Assembly (NCBI RefSeq): GCF_050107595.1
Contig: NZ_JBNILH010000007.1
Span: 62,001 to 126,000, forward strand
Length of the DNA: 64,000 nt
Direction: 5' to 3'
Origin: Bacillus_AB infantis_C
GTDB taxonomy: Bacteria; Bacillota; Bacilli; Bacillales; Cytobacillaceae
Shown: in pieces, positions 8,740-17,847 of the stretch
Layout of the letters: each line of letters starts with the position of its first letter
How positions within the stretch are numbered: position 1 is the first letter of the stretch
Position numbers and translations under genes: made by a program
The notes under the pieces: generated by a model
The model's database searches: none
What the model saw: the letters and a program-made list of their open reading frames with translations, nothing else
What the model was told of the DNA's origin: nothing

Positions 8740-8768
8740 AGAGCCGCCCTTCTGAGGTGCGGCTCTCT
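8740..8768. terminator. Bidirectional terminator after spoIIP
   Basis: AGAGCCGC pairs with GCGGCTCT across an 11-base loop, followed by CTTTATTA. It also sits at the 3' end of the convergent exporter gene. Confidence 0.75.
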
Positions 8769-8771
8769 TTA

Positions 8772-9632
8772 TTAGGCGCTGCTCTTTTTAAATGTCCAGT
8801 TGACAAGAAAAATTCCGAGAAAAATAAGTGCTCCACCTGCATACACATACCAATGCACAGCTTCCCCCAGAAGAAGCCATCCAGACAGCACGCCAAAGAA
8901 TGGGGCAAGGAAAAGGAAGGCACTCGTTTTCCCCGGATCTCCTTTGCTTAATAAATAAAACCAGACAGCGAATTGGACAATGGACGCCATTACAGCGAGC
9001 CATAAGACAATAAAGACCGAAAACGGCGTGATGTGCAGTTCAATCTTTTCCACCGTCAAGCTCATAAGCAGCAGGACGATTCCTCCGAATAGAAGCTGAT
9101 AAGCAGTCAAAACCCAGGTATTGAATTGCCCTCCCCACCTTTTAATAAGCAATGTAGCGATTGCCCATGAAAAAGCTGCCCCGAGACCAAGGAGAGTGCC
9201 TGATTCCAGCTGGAATTGAAAGCCAAGTGTCAGTATTACACCAAGAAATCCAGCAATGACGCCAATCCATTGGATCTTTGTATACTTTAGGCCGAAGAGG
9301 AGCGTACCAAGAACTACTACAATCAACGGATTACTGAAGGTAAGAATGGACGATTCGCCCGCGGTGATGGTTCTTAAGCTGAGAAAAATACAGCCCATCA
9401 CCCCTGCTGTCTGAAATAGGCCGATTGAGAACACTTTCAGCCAATCTGTCATTGTGCCAGGACGCGGGAACCGGTGAACAATGGCTGCCATCAGCACCCC
9501 GGCAATGGTAAAGCGCAGACCTGTCAGCATAAGGGGAGAGATATAATCGAGCCCGATCTTCCCGATAGCGAAGGACGAACCCATAAGGGAAGTAGTCAAA
9601 AGGACCAGCAATATATAGGTATAGCGGTTCAT
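8772..9632 (-). CDS. EamA/DMT-family exporter
   Basis: This inner-membrane protein of 286 residues has ten predicted hydrophobic helices arranged as two EamA repeats, typical of the drug/metabolite transporter superfamily that exports amino acids, metabolites or drugs. Repeat signatures include SSFAIGKIGLDYISPLMLTGLRF at the start and SAFLFLAPFFGVLSGWLLLGE in the second half. The ATG at 9632 has an AAGGGGAG site 8 bases upstream; an in-frame start at 9671 has none. It is monocistronic. Substrate cannot be predicted. Confidence 0.88.
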   Translation of the reverse strand: MNRYTYILLVLLTTSLMGSSFAIGKIGLDYISPLMLTGLRFTIAGVLMAAIVHRFPRPGTMTDWLKVFSIGLFQTAGVMGCIFLSLRTITAGESSILTFSNPLIVVVLGTLLFGLKYTKIQWIGVIAGFLGVILTLGFQFQLESGTLLGLGAAFSWAIATLLIKRWGGQFNTWVLTAYQLLFGGIVLLLMSLTVEKIELHITPFSVFIVLWLAVMASIVQFAVWFYLLSKGDPGKTSAFLFLAPFFGVLSGWLLLGEAVHWYVYAGGALIFLGIFLVNWTFKKSSA

Positions 9633-9735
9633 ATCAGCATCTCCCCTTGTTTTCATAAACTCTATGTTCACCTATGCATTCTAAAGGCAGACAGGCACCC
9701 TCCGTCAACTAATCAATTTCGCAGCAGACGAAACA

Positions 9736-9762
9736 AAGCAGGATCTCATCCAGATCCTGCTT
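9736..9762 (-). terminator. Terminator of the ABC transporter operon
   Basis: AAGCAGGATC pairs with GATCCTGCTT, with moderately T-rich sequence on the minus-strand downstream side. It lies just after the permease stop. Confidence 0.65.
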
Positions 9763-9766
9763 CCTT

Positions 9767-11647
9767 TTAACGGAGGGCTCCCTTAATATTTCTTAAATAT
9801 GCCGAACGGATGAAAGCATAGTAGACTAGCTGAATCAGTAAAAAGCTTCCCAGCACAAGAGCAGATTCCTTGATGAGCGAGGTGCCGAACATATTCTGCA
9901 AGCTGGTAAGGGCGACAGCACCATGGACAGCGGCAACACATACCGGTACAAAAAACAGGAGTCCAATCTGCACTGAAACCACTTTTGACAGTTCAGCATC
10001 CGTCAGCCCAATTTTTGCAATGCGGGAAAATTTCTTCTTATCTTCATCAAGATCGCTAAAGAGCCTGAAGTAAAGGAAGCTCCCGGCCGCTACAAAAAAC
10101 ACAGCGCCGATAAATAGGCCGACAAATAGGATGGCGCCATACCATTGGACGATCTTATCCAATTCATGAGCAAGCGGGAAAAAGCTGTATTCCTTTCCCA
10201 GTCTGCTGATCGGAAGCTCTTCGGCCAGTTCTTCCCCAATATCTGAGGTACTCTTCCAATCTTTCACATCAAACATATAAAAATGCCGTTCGTTGGCAGA
10301 ATCCTGCAGAGCAGCAAACTTATTGTCTGAAACAACATAAAAGCTCTCATAAACAGGAAATGCATACGATTGGGTATTTCCTGCAGCAGAAATAGATTCC
10401 CCGCTTTCTACAAGGGTTAGGTTTGTTAGTTTTCCTTTTTCAGCAGGTGTTTTCCTAGGCACTATTTTTATTGCTTCGTCCCGCACAGGGTCTACTGCAT
10501 TGCCGCCTGCCGCTCTGGCTATCGGATTATATTCAGAGCTTTTGACAAACATCGCCGTTCTGTCGCCGACTGTCTGGTAAAGCCCGACCGCCTTAAATTC
10601 ACGGTAGGAGATCTCCTCTTCCTTCAGCTTTGTCCGGATTAGACCGACTTGAGCTGCTTCTTCCTTATTTCCCGCATAGCTGCTGTAATCAAAAGCAAAC
10701 GGATTCTCCTCTTGAACCGCCTTGGTCATGACTGTCCTGAAACCGACCAGCGAGCCAATAGCTGAGAATGCCACAGTTGATACGATGGAAACAATGAAGA
10801 AGGTTCTGGCATTATCCTTCATCCGGTAGGCCAGATCAGAGAAAAGAAGCAGATTCGTTCTTTTGAAGAGGAAAGAATGCTTCTTCTTCAATCTGCCGAT
10901 GATATACACGCTTAGCTGTGTAAAGAGAAAATAGGTGCCGATAATAACAACAGTGCTGACCGGCACCAATGCAACGCTCACATAGACACCCTCTACCTTA
11001 AGAGCTGTAAAATATCCCGTCCCGAGAAGGACTGCAGACAGCAGGGCAAGCAGGCGTGAGGCTCTGGGCTCAGGCTTTGGAGCAGCACTTCCTTTAATGA
11101 ACGCTGCCAGCTGATTCCCTCTGAATATGGAAACAGTGAAAATCGAGATAAAGACAAACAGCAGAACGAATGCACCTGCAGTCAGGCCCAGTGCTTCAAA
11201 GGGCATATAAAACGGCAAAGCCTCTTTTAGCCCAAGAACATTTTCTGCTGCAAGCAGGATGGCCTTCGCAAGGACAAGGCCAGTACCGATTCCTATTAAA
11301 ATCGAGAACAGGCCGATCATGATATTTTCCAGAAAGATCATTTTTCTGAGCTGCATGCTTGTCATCCCATGCATAACCAGCAATCCCAGCTCCTTTTTTC
11401 TTGATTTCAGGAAAGCGCTCATGCTGAATAAGACAAAAAAGAAGGAAAACACATAAATGACGCCTTCCGCGAAATGCAGCCCAACCGAGACATGGCTGCC
11501 AATGCCTTCTGTTTTCAAGCCGGGATGAAAGGCAAAGACTGCATACACGAAAAAAACCATTACAGAAAAGGCGCTGCTCAGCAGATAAGCAGCATACAGC
11601 CGCTTGTTGCGGTGCACATTTTTAAACGCGAATTGACGAAAGGTCAT
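9767..11647 (-). CDS. BceB-type ABC transporter permease
   Basis: Last gene of a four-gene RR-HK-ATPase-permease operon. At 626 residues with about ten membrane helices and a large extracellular domain of roughly 200 residues between helices 7 and 8 (about 320-530), it matches BceB/YxdM permeases. These sense and remove cell-wall-active peptide antibiotics such as bacitracin. The FtsX-like segment RKKELGLLVMHGMTSMQLRKMIFLE near residue 75 is clear. The ATG at 11647 has a GGGAGG site and overlaps the ATPase gene end by 26 bases, implying translational coupling. The antibiotic recognised is unknown. Confidence 0.9.
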   Translation of the reverse strand: MTFRQFAFKNVHRNKRLYAAYLLSSAFSVMVFFVYAVFAFHPGLKTEGIGSHVSVGLHFAEGVIYVFSFFFVLFSMSAFLKSRKKELGLLVMHGMTSMQLRKMIFLENIMIGLFSILIGIGTGLVLAKAILLAAENVLGLKEALPFYMPFEALGLTAGAFVLLFVFISIFTVSIFRGNQLAAFIKGSAAPKPEPRASRLLALLSAVLLGTGYFTALKVEGVYVSVALVPVSTVVIIGTYFLFTQLSVYIIGRLKKKHSFLFKRTNLLLFSDLAYRMKDNARTFFIVSIVSTVAFSAIGSLVGFRTVMTKAVQEENPFAFDYSSYAGNKEEAAQVGLIRTKLKEEEISYREFKAVGLYQTVGDRTAMFVKSSEYNPIARAAGGNAVDPVRDEAIKIVPRKTPAEKGKLTNLTLVESGESISAAGNTQSYAFPVYESFYVVSDNKFAALQDSANERHFYMFDVKDWKSTSDIGEELAEELPISRLGKEYSFFPLAHELDKIVQWYGAILFVGLFIGAVFFVAAGSFLYFRLFSDLDEDKKKFSRIAKIGLTDAELSKVVSVQIGLLFFVPVCVAAVHGAVALTSLQNMFGTSLIKESALVLGSFLLIQLVYYAFIRSAYLRNIKGALR

Positions 11648-12395
11648 GTGCATTCCCTCCCAGGATTGAAAGCATATCGATGATTTTTTGGAAAAAAGCC
11701 TGCCGGTTGTCTCCCTGCCTGATTTCATTGTATAGTCTGCCGTCCTTGATAAAGACGACCCGGTCACAATAACTGGCAGCCAGTGGGTCATGCGTGACAA
11801 GCAGCATGGTCGTTCCGTCAGCTTTATTTATGTCTGACATTGTCTCCATTACATCGCGTGAAGCCTTTGAGTCCAGATTCCCGGTCGGTTCATCCGCAAG
11901 CAGCAGCTTCGGCGTATGAATGATTGCCCTTGCAATCGCGGCCCTTTGAGCCTGACCGCCCGAAATTTCATACGTCCTTTTATTCATGATCGGACCGATG
12001 CCAAGCTTGCCGGCCACCTTTTCTGCTTTCTCTTCCATTACTTTCAGGCGGACCCCATCCAAAGTTAAGGGGAGCAAAATGTTTTCTTTTACAGTCAGTG
12101 TCTCCAGCAGATTAAAATCCTGAAACACAAAACCAAGCTCCCTCCTGCGGAATTTTGCTAAATCATTTTTCTTCAGCAAATTCGGATTTTTTCCTTCTAT
12201 CAGTATTTCGCCCGAAGTAGGGGAGTCAATCGTAGATATCATATTCAGCAGCGTAGTCTTCCCGCTGCCTGAAGGGCCCATAATTCCGGTGAACTCCCCT
12301 TTGCTGATTTCCAGGCTGAGTTCTGACAGCGCCCGGTAAGATACCTTGCCTGCATAAACTTTGCTCAGCCGTTTTATCTGAAGCATATTATTCAT
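11622..12395 (-). CDS. BceA-type ABC transporter ATP-binding protein
   Basis: This 257-residue ATPase of the MacB/BceA class energises the adjacent permease. Walker A is GPSGSGKTT (about 40), the signature is ISGGQAQRAAIARAI (about 145) with an alanine where most relatives have Gln-Gln, Walker B is LLLADEPTGNL and the switch His lies in LLVTHD. The C-terminus has about 30 extra residues after the usual end. It is preceded by a GAGGAG site and lies 54 bases after the kinase gene. Peptide-antibiotic resistance is inferred from the operon. Confidence 0.92.
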   Translation of the reverse strand: MNNMLQIKRLSKVYAGKVSYRALSELSLEISKGEFTGIMGPSGSGKTTLLNMISTIDSPTSGEILIEGKNPNLLKKNDLAKFRRRELGFVFQDFNLLETLTVKENILLPLTLDGVRLKVMEEKAEKVAGKLGIGPIMNKRTYEISGGQAQRAAIARAIIHTPKLLLADEPTGNLDSKASRDVMETMSDINKADGTTMLLVTHDPLAASYCDRVVFIKDGRLYNEIRQGDNRQAFFQKIIDMLSILGGNAHDLSSIRV

Positions 12396-12449
12396 ATAGC
12401 TTCTCCTCTCTTTCTTCTGTTGCTTTTATGTTAAAGGAGAGTGATTGCT

Positions 12450-13484
12450 TCAGCTATCGATGTTCCTTTCAGGAGTCTTACAATTTTGTAAGATGCTGTT
12501 CGGCTCATTGAACAGAAAGCGGACAGCAGTCCCCTTTTCTTCCTCGGACTCCAGCTCCAGCTGAAATTGAAGCTTCATGCTGATTTCTGAAACCAGATAC
12601 AGTCCCATGCCTGTTGATTCCGGGAAACGGCGCCCGTTTTCACCGGTAAAGAAAGGCTGGAAGACACGCTCGATATCACTGGCCGGTATTCCATGCCCGC
12701 GATCCTTCACTTCAAGGATGACAGTTTCTCCTTCCTGCCAGAAGGAGATGGTCACCTGTTGATTTGTACCTTTTGAATATTTTATGCTATTTATCAGAAT
12801 CTGGGAGACTGCAAACTCGAGCCATTTCTTGTCAGAATGGACAATAAGATCAGCCCCTGCTGCAATTTCAGGATAAACTTCATTCCGGATGAACAAGCGC
12901 TTATTTTCCTGCACCAGTTTCACAGCCAGCTCCCTCAGCCTGACAGGCTCTGCATGGAAATCATGCTCAAAAGATTTTAGCCTTGCATTGTACAGTACTG
13001 TTTCCAGACCATTATGAATTCTGTCCGTCTCTTCCCTGATGCTTTCACGGCTTACTTCGTCATCATCCTGCAGCAGCAGTTCTATGACAGACAGGGGGGT
13101 TTTCATTTGATGCACCCACTGATTCATAAAGATAAGATGTTCATTTTTATCTTTTTCCCATTGCGCCAGCTTGTTCTCATAAAGCTGGTATTGATTCCGC
13201 AGGAGCTGATCTAGTGCTTCTGCCATCGGATAGAAGCCTGTCACAGAAATCGATTCATCGAGAGCCGCAAACGGATCAGTGAGCCGTGCATAATATCCCT
13301 TCATCCCTGCATAACGGAAAACCAGATAACCGCCGAGCAGGCAAAGCCCAAAAAAAACAGTATATAAGCTTACCTTTATGTCCCGGAATCCTGCCATACG
13401 ATAGATGATAAGCACAGAAAAGAGCATGACAATATGTAGAAAGATGACCCCTGAATGATCCTTAAAAAAGAGCTTCAAAACCAA
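12450..13484 (-). CDS. BceS-like intramembrane-sensing histidine kinase
   Basis: The 344-residue kinase has two N-terminal membrane helices with almost no extracellular loop, typical of BceS-type kinases that rely on their ABC transporter for sensing. The phospho-acceptor His lies in FMNQWVHQMKTPLSV (about residue 124). ATP-binding boxes are SQILINSIKYS, VKDRGHGIP and ESTGMGLYLV. The TTG start begins directly after the response regulator stop, with AAAGGAG overlapping the end of that gene, so the two are co-translated. Confidence 0.9.
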   Translation of the reverse strand: MVLKLFFKDHSGVIFLHIVMLFSVLIIYRMAGFRDIKVSLYTVFFGLCLLGGYLVFRYAGMKGYYARLTDPFAALDESISVTGFYPMAEALDQLLRNQYQLYENKLAQWEKDKNEHLIFMNQWVHQMKTPLSVIELLLQDDDEVSRESIREETDRIHNGLETVLYNARLKSFEHDFHAEPVRLRELAVKLVQENKRLFIRNEVYPEIAAGADLIVHSDKKWLEFAVSQILINSIKYSKGTNQQVTISFWQEGETVILEVKDRGHGIPASDIERVFQPFFTGENGRRFPESTGMGLYLVSEISMKLQFQLELESEEEKGTAVRFLFNEPNSILQNCKTPERNIDS

Positions 13485-14183
13485 TCAGCTCCTTTTCCAG
13501 GTATTTTGAAGCAGATAGCCTGCTCCCCTGACGGTCTCGACCGCTCCGGTTATAGATATTTCCCTGAGCTTCTTCCTTACTCTGTTCATATTGACATTCA
13601 ATGTGTTTTCATCCACATAAGCCTGATCATCCCACAGCTTTTCGAGCAGCGCTTCCCTGCTGGCAAAGCGGGGATATCTTTTCAACAGAATTTCCAGGAC
13701 CGCACACTCATTCTTTGTGACCGAAGCCTGCTTTTCTCCGAAAACAAGCAGGAGTCTTTCAGGATAAAGGATAAGTCCATCAGCTTCAATCTGCCGTTCC
13801 TTCATTTTCAATGCATATTCCCCATATGCCCTCCTTAGATGGCTCTTGATTTTAGCCAGGACGACCTCATAATGGAATGGCTTGGTTATGTAATCATCGC
13901 CTCCATGCTCTAATGCCATAATTTGGTCCATTTCACCCGTACGGGCTGAAACGAATATGATCGGGCAGGTTGTCAATTGCCTGAGCTGGCGTGTCCAGTA
14001 AAAACCGTCATAGCTCGGCAGATTGATATCCATCAGGACCATCGCAGGCTGCTCTCTTTCAAAGCATTTAACTACCTCATCGAATTCCGTGCATACGGCA
14101 GCTTCATAGCCATACTTCATGAGATGCGACTTCAGCAGTTCTGCTATTTTTGTATCATCTTCCACAAGCAATATTTTGTGCAT
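13485..14183 (-). CDS. BceR-like OmpR-family response regulator
   Basis: First gene of the BceRSAB-type operon. The 232-residue regulator has a receiver domain (phospho-acceptor Asp in MVLMDINLPSYDG, conserved Lys in YITKPF) and a C-terminal winged helix (NTLNVNMNRVRKKL, VRGAGYLL). In this family it activates its own transporter genes when the kinase-transporter complex meets a peptide antibiotic. The 220 bases upstream are AT-rich and probably hold the promoter, but I see no clear inverted repeat of the BceR-box type. Confidence 0.9.
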   Translation of the reverse strand: MHKILLVEDDTKIAELLKSHLMKYGYEAAVCTEFDEVVKCFEREQPAMVLMDINLPSYDGFYWTRQLRQLTTCPIIFVSARTGEMDQIMALEHGGDDYITKPFHYEVVLAKIKSHLRRAYGEYALKMKERQIEADGLILYPERLLLVFGEKQASVTKNECAVLEILLKRYPRFASREALLEKLWDDQAYVDENTLNVNMNRVRKKLREISITGAVETVRGAGYLLQNTWKRS

Positions 14184-14402
14184 ATCCTCTCTCCTGTTTA
14201 CAAAATGTATGTATGGATATTTAACAGCATGCTGTTTCTTTCAATTTTAGCTCAGACACACTTTCAGCTCTCCATATTTATATACTGGAAGGAGATTAGC
14301 TGCTTTTTAAACAAAATTAAACACAATCTTACCCTATATTAAACTGTTGCTTTTATAATAGTAATAAATGATTTGAGCAATAGCGAAGAAAGGAGAAGAA
14401 CG

Positions 14403-14930
14403 ATGATTGAATGGGCAGAATCCGCCAGTGCTTTCTGGCAGTATATCGTCATTTTTATTTTCTCAGCTGCACCCTGGATGGACATTTCCATTATGGTTCC
14501 GCTTGGAGTACTTTGGGGATTATCACCCTTTTGGACAGGAGTCCTGGCATTTGCAGGAAATCTTCTGCTGCTGATCTTGCTTGCTCTCTTTTTTGAGCAG
14601 TTCTTTCTGTGGAGGAACAGCAGGCGGGAGAAAAAAGGGGCATCCGGCCCCACAAAAAGAGATATACGTTCAAAGCAGCTTTGGGAAAAATACGGTATCC
14701 CGGGCCTCGCCCTTCTTGCTCCTTTATTGGTTGGGACGGATATTGCTGCCATAGCCGCTTTTTCCCTCGGGGCTTCCCGTTCCCGGGTTCTTGCCTGGAT
14801 GACCGTCAGCCTTGCCATGTGGACAATCGTGTTTGCGGCTGCTTCCGCCTATGGGGTCAGTTTGCTGGATTTCACCCAGGAAGCGCTGTTGGCTTCTACT
14901 CCCGCAGCTTCACACGGTAATGCCGCATAG
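14403..14930 (+). CDS. Small multidrug export protein (Sm_multidrug_ex family)
   Basis: This 175-residue membrane protein has four to five helices. It matches the PF06695 family in length and in segments such as FIFSAAPWMDISIMVPLGVLWGLSP and WEKYGIPGLALLAPLLVGTDIAA. Despite its name, transport by this family is poorly proven. The ATG at 14403 follows AAAGGAG; upstream in-frame codons lack a site. Its last 35 bases are also coding on the opposite strand for the end of the DUF1835 gene, so the two convergent genes truly overlap. Confidence 0.8.
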   Translation: MIEWAESASAFWQYIVIFIFSAAPWMDISIMVPLGVLWGLSPFWTGVLAFAGNLLLLILLALFFEQFFLWRNSRREKKGASGPTKRDIRSKQLWEKYGIPGLALLAPLLVGTDIAAIAAFSLGASRSRVLAWMTVSLAMWTIVFAAASAYGVSLLDFTQEALLASTPAASHGNAA

Positions 14931-16005
14931 ATTTTGGGACTCCCCTTGATTCAAGATTGCCATTGTAAATCAGTTCTCTGATCCGGTACTCCAGGTAAAA
15001 TAAATCTGTGTCCGGCAAATCTTTATCTGTTATGGCTCCAATTAGGTGTCCAGCTCTGACAAAGCCATCTTCACTATCAGCTTCAATTTCTTTTATTGTT
15101 TCGATGATAATAGGGTCTAGATGGTCTTCTTGAACGGAGACAATGCATTGGTTCTCCCATTTGCGCAAAACTGATTGAGTGCGGGTAAGTTTTTCCCACT
15201 CACTCAGGAGCTTTGAACGCTGTTTCTCGCTCAGGGGGGAGTTCTCTTTGCCCCTCTTAAAAATAAGCGACAGATTGTCGGGCTCCATTTGGCTTGTATA
15301 ACGGGCAGGCCCATTATTCTTCAAGCCCATCTCTGTGAATTGGCCAGTGGAATTAATGACGATTATGTCATTTTTCTTGCCATCTAGCAGACTCATTAAA
15401 TAGCGGAGATTTGTCTGCTCATCCGCATTTTCGCCTGCCCATATATAGATGGGCACTTCTTCAGGGATATCAGCTATTTCCAGGAGCATATTGTCAATTT
15501 TCTGATCCAGTTCAAAGTCTTCTATCTGGTAGTTGATATGGTCAAACATCCAGTCAGCACGATGTTTTTTCCCCTCTTCAGTATCCAGTTTCCATAGAGG
15601 CCCAATGCCAAGATGTTCTATCTGGCTGATTACTTTCTCCCGCTGAGGCAGCATAACCCTTATGCTGCCGGCAGCGGATTCTGATGGTGCAATATGGACA
15701 GCGGTGAATGAGTGGCTTCTCCTGGTTTCTGTTTCTTTTTTATGCTGCTGAATCGCCCTGTTGATTATTTTGATCATTTTATAGTGGTTTTCAAGACTCA
15801 TAAGATAACCGCGGCCTTCCAGAGGCTGATGGTTTTCATGATTGAAATCAGAGAAAGCCTCCCCTGCTGCCATCTCATAAGTTTGCTTCTCCAGTTCACG
15901 GAAACTATTGGAATCAAGAAATTCTGTCCTATTTATTTTGCAGACAAAAACAACATTCGGCTCAGCATAGAAATAAATAAAAGGATATCGGATTCTTATA
16001 GACAT
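14896..16005 (-). CDS. DUF1835/DUF3658 domain protein
   Basis: This soluble protein of 369 residues has a recognisable DUF1835 domain starting near residue 100 (FTAVHIAPSESAAGSIRVML, then HLGIGPLWKLDTEEG and RADWMFDHI). A C-terminal DUF3658-like domain follows (ETIKEIEADSEDGFVRAGHLIG, YRIRELIYNGNLESRG). The first 95 residues are an extra N-terminal segment. The family is widespread in Bacillus without a known role. Its ATG is contiguous with the stop of the upstream GNAT gene, so they form an operon. Confidence 0.8.
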   Translation of the reverse strand: MSIRIRYPFIYFYAEPNVVFVCKINRTEFLDSNSFRELEKQTYEMAAGEAFSDFNHENHQPLEGRGYLMSLENHYKMIKIINRAIQQHKKETETRRSHSFTAVHIAPSESAAGSIRVMLPQREKVISQIEHLGIGPLWKLDTEEGKKHRADWMFDHINYQIEDFELDQKIDNMLLEIADIPEEVPIYIWAGENADEQTNLRYLMSLLDGKKNDIIVINSTGQFTEMGLKNNGPARYTSQMEPDNLSLIFKRGKENSPLSEKQRSKLLSEWEKLTRTQSVLRKWENQCIVSVQEDHLDPIIIETIKEIEADSEDGFVRAGHLIGAITDKDLPDTDLFYLEYRIRELIYNGNLESRGVPKSMRHYRVKLRE

Positions 16006-16548
16006 TCAGTCATTCTCCATTCCTGCAGCAGTATGGTGAAGATGCCACTCTTCCCCAAGAATCGCATAATAATATTCATCCCGCCATCCTTCACCATGCG
16101 GAATGCACTTTTTGAAAAATCCTTCTCTCCTCATCCCGATTTTCTCCATCACTTTAAAGGATGCGATATTTTCCGGCTGGCAGGTAGCAATGATTCTGTG
16201 GAGATTCTTTTGTTCGAACCCGTGCTTCAAAACAGCAGAACCTGCTTCAGATGCCAGACCCCTGTTTTGGAAATGAGGGTTCATTGCCCAGCCGATTTCA
16301 TAGGTATGAGTTCCAAAATAGGGATGAAAAACGATATGGCCGGCGAGCTGCCTGTTTTCTTTAACAATGACTGGATAGTTTCTTGCTTCAATCATATTTT
16401 CCTTCACAAATTTCATGGCAGCTTCTTCATTGAAAACACCTTCCGGCATATACTCCATGACTTGTGCATCAGAGGTATATGTATAAACATCCCGCCAGTC
16501 CTTCTCCTGAAAATCCCTGATGATCAGCCGTTCTGTTTCTATATACAT
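16006..16548 (-). CDS. RimJ/RimL-type GNAT acetyltransferase
   Basis: A 180-residue acetyl-CoA-dependent N-acetyltransferase. It opens with the RimJ/L hallmark YIETERLIIRDFQEKDW and has the acetyl-CoA loop NRGLASEAGSAVLKHGFE near residue 95. The family substrate-side motif CQPENIASFKVMEKIGMRREG follows near 125. Relatives acetylate ribosomal-protein N-termini or small amines. It is the first gene of a two-gene unit with the DUF1835 protein. Start ATG has an AAAGGAG site. Confidence 0.88.
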   Translation of the reverse strand: MYIETERLIIRDFQEKDWRDVYTYTSDAQVMEYMPEGVFNEEAAMKFVKENMIEARNYPVIVKENRQLAGHIVFHPYFGTHTYEIGWAMNPHFQNRGLASEAGSAVLKHGFEQKNLHRIIATCQPENIASFKVMEKIGMRREGFFKKCIPHGEGWRDEYYYAILGEEWHLHHTAAGMEND

Positions 16549-16783
16549 TGATTATGCTCCTTTGTATTTCAGATCAACTGACAATATTCGGCATTTTATA
16601 GAGGATTTCCTGCTTAGCTAATTTGTTTTCTTTATTTGAAGATGCAAACTGTTTTTCATTGAAATACTTTGATATCAGACAAGAAATGCAGCTTACTCTT
16701 TGAATTATGGCAGTAAAATTGCCCGCGAATCTGCATCTTCTCCATCCTCTCCTTCCTCTCAGAAGATAGTGTCATTAATAAAA

Positions 16784-16811
16784 GCCCCGCATGCAAGATT
16801 GCGGGGCCTTA
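16784..16811 (-). terminator. Terminator of msrA
   Basis: GCCCCGC pairs with GCGGGGC around a 10-base loop. The minus-strand product ends in CTTTTATT just after the msrA stop. Confidence 0.85.
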
Positions 16812-16818
16812 CTAAGCT

Positions 16819-17349
16819 TTACTTTTCCCAATGCTCTTTAATGAACTCATCACGCCCTGATTTTTCCCTGTCTTCCTTGTAATGGGCGGAATTTTTCTTA
16901 TAATAGTCCTGGTGATAATCTTCAGCCGGATAGAAGGTTTCAGCAGGCAGTACCTTTGTGACAATCGGCTTGCTGAACTTTCCGCTTTCCGCAAGCTTAT
17001 TGCGGGCAGCGATTGCTTTGTCCCTCTGAGTTTCATTGTGATAGAAAACAGCAGTCCGGTACTGGTCCCCGCGGTCATGGAACTGGCCGCCTTCATCTGT
17101 AGGATCTATCTGCTGCCAGAACAGTTCAAGCAGGTTTTCATATGGAAATACTTCAGGATCAAATTCGATTTGGACAACCTCATAATGGCCGCTGTCCCCT
17201 TTTTTTACATCTTCATATGTTGGATCAGCAACATGCCCGCCGGTATAGCCGGAAATGATGCTATGAATTCCGTCAAATTGATCGAAAGGCTTGACCATGC
17301 ACCAAAAGCAGCCTCCAGCAAAAGTTGCCAATTCTTTTCTCTCTGTCAT
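16819..17349 (-). CDS. msrA: Peptide methionine sulfoxide reductase MsrA
   Basis: Reduces the S-epimer of methionine sulfoxide in proteins using thioredoxin. The catalytic motif is GGCFWC at residues 12-17 with Cys14 as nucleophile. Other family landmarks are SGYTGGHVADPTYEDV, GHYEVVQIEFDP and DQYRTAVFYH. No cysteine occurs after Cys17, so recycling would depend on Cys17 or directly on an external thiol. Length (176) is normal. ATG 17349 fits the AAAGGTGA site better than a TTG six bases upstream. There is no adjacent msrB. Confidence 0.96.
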   Translation of the reverse strand: MTERKELATFAGGCFWCMVKPFDQFDGIHSIISGYTGGHVADPTYEDVKKGDSGHYEVVQIEFDPEVFPYENLLELFWQQIDPTDEGGQFHDRGDQYRTAVFYHNETQRDKAIAARNKLAESGKFSKPIVTKVLPAETFYPAEDYHQDYYKKNSAHYKEDREKSGRDEFIKEHWEK

Positions 17350-17549
17350 TCGCAAATCACCTTTTCTATTAAATATGAGAAGCTTTTCTACCAGTTTACC
17401 ACCTCCAAAGGCTTTTGGATATTCTCATGTTTAGTATTAAAAACTTTTACTGGGCAAATGTCCATTTTTCAAATTCCCCGCCATATAATGGGGGCAACCG
17501 CCCTCCTGCTGCATAGCATACAGAGAAAAAGAGACTGGAGGCTATGCAA

Positions 17550-17786
17550 ATGAATCCTTATATGGCAATTCCTGAGTATGCATATCAGCAGCATGATGAA
17601 AGGTTCCTTCCGCTTCTGGCAATTGGTGCAGCTACCGGCGGGTTCGGTTTTGGCCGCCCTGGCTGGGGCTATGGCGGTTACGGATTTGGCTACGGACGTC
17701 CCGGGTGGGGCTATGGCAGGCCCGGCTGGGGTTATGGACGTCCCGGATGGGGCTATGGCTTCGGACGACCAGGCTTTTGGTATTAA
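17550..17786 (+). CDS. Gly/Tyr/Trp-rich repeat protein, possible spore-coat component
   Basis: This 78-residue protein has an ordinary N-terminus (MNPYMAIPEYAYQQHDERF), a short hydrophobic stretch and a tail of repeated GYGRPGW units. The tail is encoded by near-identical 24-base DNA repeats. Such Gly-Tyr tails are seen in coat and crust proteins of spores, but the assignment is by composition only. The ATG at 17550 has correct spacing to GGAGG, whereas the ATG at 17544 is only two bases from it. A related FGRPG-rich protein lies at 48562-48825. A strong terminator follows. Confidence 0.75.
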   Translation: MNPYMAIPEYAYQQHDERFLPLLAIGAATGGFGFGRPGWGYGGYGFGYGRPGWGYGRPGWGYGRPGWGYGFGRPGFWY

Positions 17787-17799
17787 TAAATAATTTGGA

Positions 17800-17836
17800 G
17801 AAACATGCAAAGCAAATGTTTGCATGTTTCTTTTTT
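17800..17836. terminator. Terminator between the Gly/Tyr gene and hisS
   Basis: GAAACATGCAAA pairs with TTTGCATGTTTC, followed by TTTTTTC on the plus strand. It probably also ends hisS transcription from the other side. Confidence 0.85.
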
Positions 17837-17847
17837 CAGCCATACTT

